Positions 54,026 to 55,088 of a stretch of DNA of 55,088 nt are shown one piece after another. Both the position numbers and the translations under genes were made by a program. Numbering within the stretch: the stretch's first letter is position 1; each line of letters starts with the position of its first letter. The DNA lies in NCBI GenBank assembly GCA_002261195.1, contig MVBO01000099.1:1-55088 (forward strand), read 5' to 3'. Source of the DNA: Bifiguratus adelaidae. Lineage: Eukaryota > Mucoromycota > Endogonomycetes > Endogonales. The notes under the pieces were generated by a model that was not told the origin of the DNA, ran no database searches, and saw only the letters and a list, made by a program, of their open reading frames with translations.

Positions 54026-55088
54026 ATGTTTTCCAGGTTGTATGGCTTGTTTACAAAGCCTCCTCTTGACAACAGCGAGGAGGAGGCTGGAAGGCAAGAT
54101 GAAGAAGAGACATTGACACGACATGTCACAGAAAAACGGCCATTAGTGGCATCTTTGAATGGTCAATTAAATGGTCACCTCGACGCCAGAACGACAGGAG
54201 GAGATGACCGGGAACCATCACAATCGCAAGACGGTGTCCAGGATACAAACAATGCTGCGCTTCGCTCGAGCTTGTCAACGCGTATGCCTGGTTCTATATC
54301 CAGCAACAAAAGCGTTGACGTGGTCACAGGGACGTCAACTGTGGATGCGAGGAGCGGTTTGGAAGGTCTGGGGGCGCTTGGACACTTGCGCAAGCCAGCT
54401 ATACTTTCGTCCAATGACAGGTTTCGCGCCAGCGACCTCATGAATCGACCCCATCCATCAAGTCAAACACAGGCACTCAAAACGCCATTGATCCAGTCTG
54501 GTCGGATCAGTAAAAGGCCGATAAAGCGGCCACTCCTCTCATCGATGGTATGTTGTCACGCTCGACTTAATGCATTGCGGAACTGAATCGTAGTCGTCAC
54601 AGCATTCAAGTCGACTCAAAGATCATTACCGGGATCAGTTCAATGCCTATCTATCTGCACCGCAGCCTTCATCCTCGCGTAAGTGGACGGTGGCATGCCC
54701 ACTTTATCAAAAGATTTACCCTTGTTTAGTGCGTGAAGAGAAAACCAATTGGCAACAGTTTGCGAGAGGTGTTTTCACGCCATCCCCCATCTTTCTATCC
54801 AAGCACAATATTCCACATCGATTCGAAGGTTAGTCACCTAAAAATACATGCTTTATGCCTCTGTGGATCTCAATGCTTCTGACTGTAGAAACATCCGTAA
54901 CACCGCTGAAGAGCTTAAAACGAAGAGAGCCTCCAGAAGTCATCAATCTAGAAGACAGTAGCGACGAGCAATCCGAGAGGGATACCAGAGGTAGCAATGC
55001 TCGTCTACTTTCGCTCTCAAGGGTAAGTGTAGGCAAGACCCGATCCAGTCTAATTCATGTTTAGGAGAGCTCGACGTTTTCACCCTCA
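54026..55088 (+). CDS. Partial protein with SUMO-interaction-like motif (possible Ulp1 N-terminus)
   Basis: Five exons are visible (54026-54547, 54594-54678, 54730-54828, 54889-55022, 55065 onward) and stay in phase across all junctions, about 288 residues before the window ends. The N-terminus is MFSRLYGLFTKPPLDNSEEE. Most is Ser/Thr-rich and disordered (GSISSNKSVDVV, SKRPIKRPLL). TNWQQFARGVFTPSPIFL and PPEVINLEDSSDEQSE follow; the second contains VINLEDSSDE, a hydrophobic core followed by acids and serines as in SUMO-interacting motifs. Long disordered N-termini with such motifs are typical of Ulp1-class SUMO proteases, but the protease domain would lie beyond the edge. The identity is therefore a guess. 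Confidence 0.6.

Overview
The window is nuclear DNA from a fungus, most likely a basidiomycete. The evidence is densely packed genes with many short GT-AG introns (mostly 41-60 nt), fungus-type proteins (an Uds1-domain septation protein, Ste50, Vps1, Met16, Dml1), and a decayed Ty3/gypsy Gag of the kind common in Agaricomycotina. The phylum is an inference; the kingdom is secure. Almost none of the genes is a single ORF, so I rebuilt them exon by exon from splice sites, reading phase and family conservation. In the rebuilt models the exon lengths sum to an exact multiple of three.

Layout. 0-5 kb: a partial Cys-rich zinc protein off the left edge (-), an Uds1-domain coiled-coil protein (+) and a small coiled-coil protein (+). 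5-10 kb: tubulin cofactor D (TBCD, 14 exons, -) and a tiny coiled-coil gene (-). 10-16 kb: the small-RNA methyltransferase HEN1 (+), tRNA-Val(AAC) (-), RNase P subunit RPP40 (-), a dead retrotransposon gag and PAPS reductase MET16 (-). 16-25 kb: a secreted, glutamate-rich, probably Kex2-cleaved cysteine protein (-), DML1/Misato (+), lipoyl synthesis LIP2 (-), an unknown protein with a CCCC tail (+) and a zinc alcohol dehydrogenase (+). 24-31 kb: STE50 (-), an unknown protein (+), ALG14 (-) and splicing factor U2AF large subunit (-). 31-37 kb: a glutaredoxin rebuilt from four small exons (+), a gene-poor stretch with a MITE-like inverted repeat, a histidine phosphatase (-), and a homeodomain protein with a possible MEINOX-like region (+). 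37-45 kb: a UBXN4-like ER/p97 adaptor (-), a probable fungal regulator (-) and one unresolved multi-exon gene (-). 45-55 kb: PP2A B55/CDC55 (-), VPS1 (+), NOC4 (-), LEO1 (-), and the start of a protein with a SUMO-interaction-like motif that leaves the right edge (+).

The genes are mainly housekeeping: tubulin folding, RNA processing (RNase P, U2AF, NOC4, LEO1), membrane fission, glycosylation, sulfur and lipoate metabolism. They do not form a pathway cluster. Several neighbours are extremely close: DML1 and LIP2 stops are 7 bp apart, and LEO1 stop to NOC4 start is 72 bp.

The best candidates for something undescribed are the Kex2-type secreted cysteine/glutamate protein (16.5-18.4 kb), the homeodomain protein with MEINOX-like region, HEN1 with its long extra tail, and the unresolved repeat protein at 42.4-44.6 kb. 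I found no CRISPR array, rRNA or complete mobile element.
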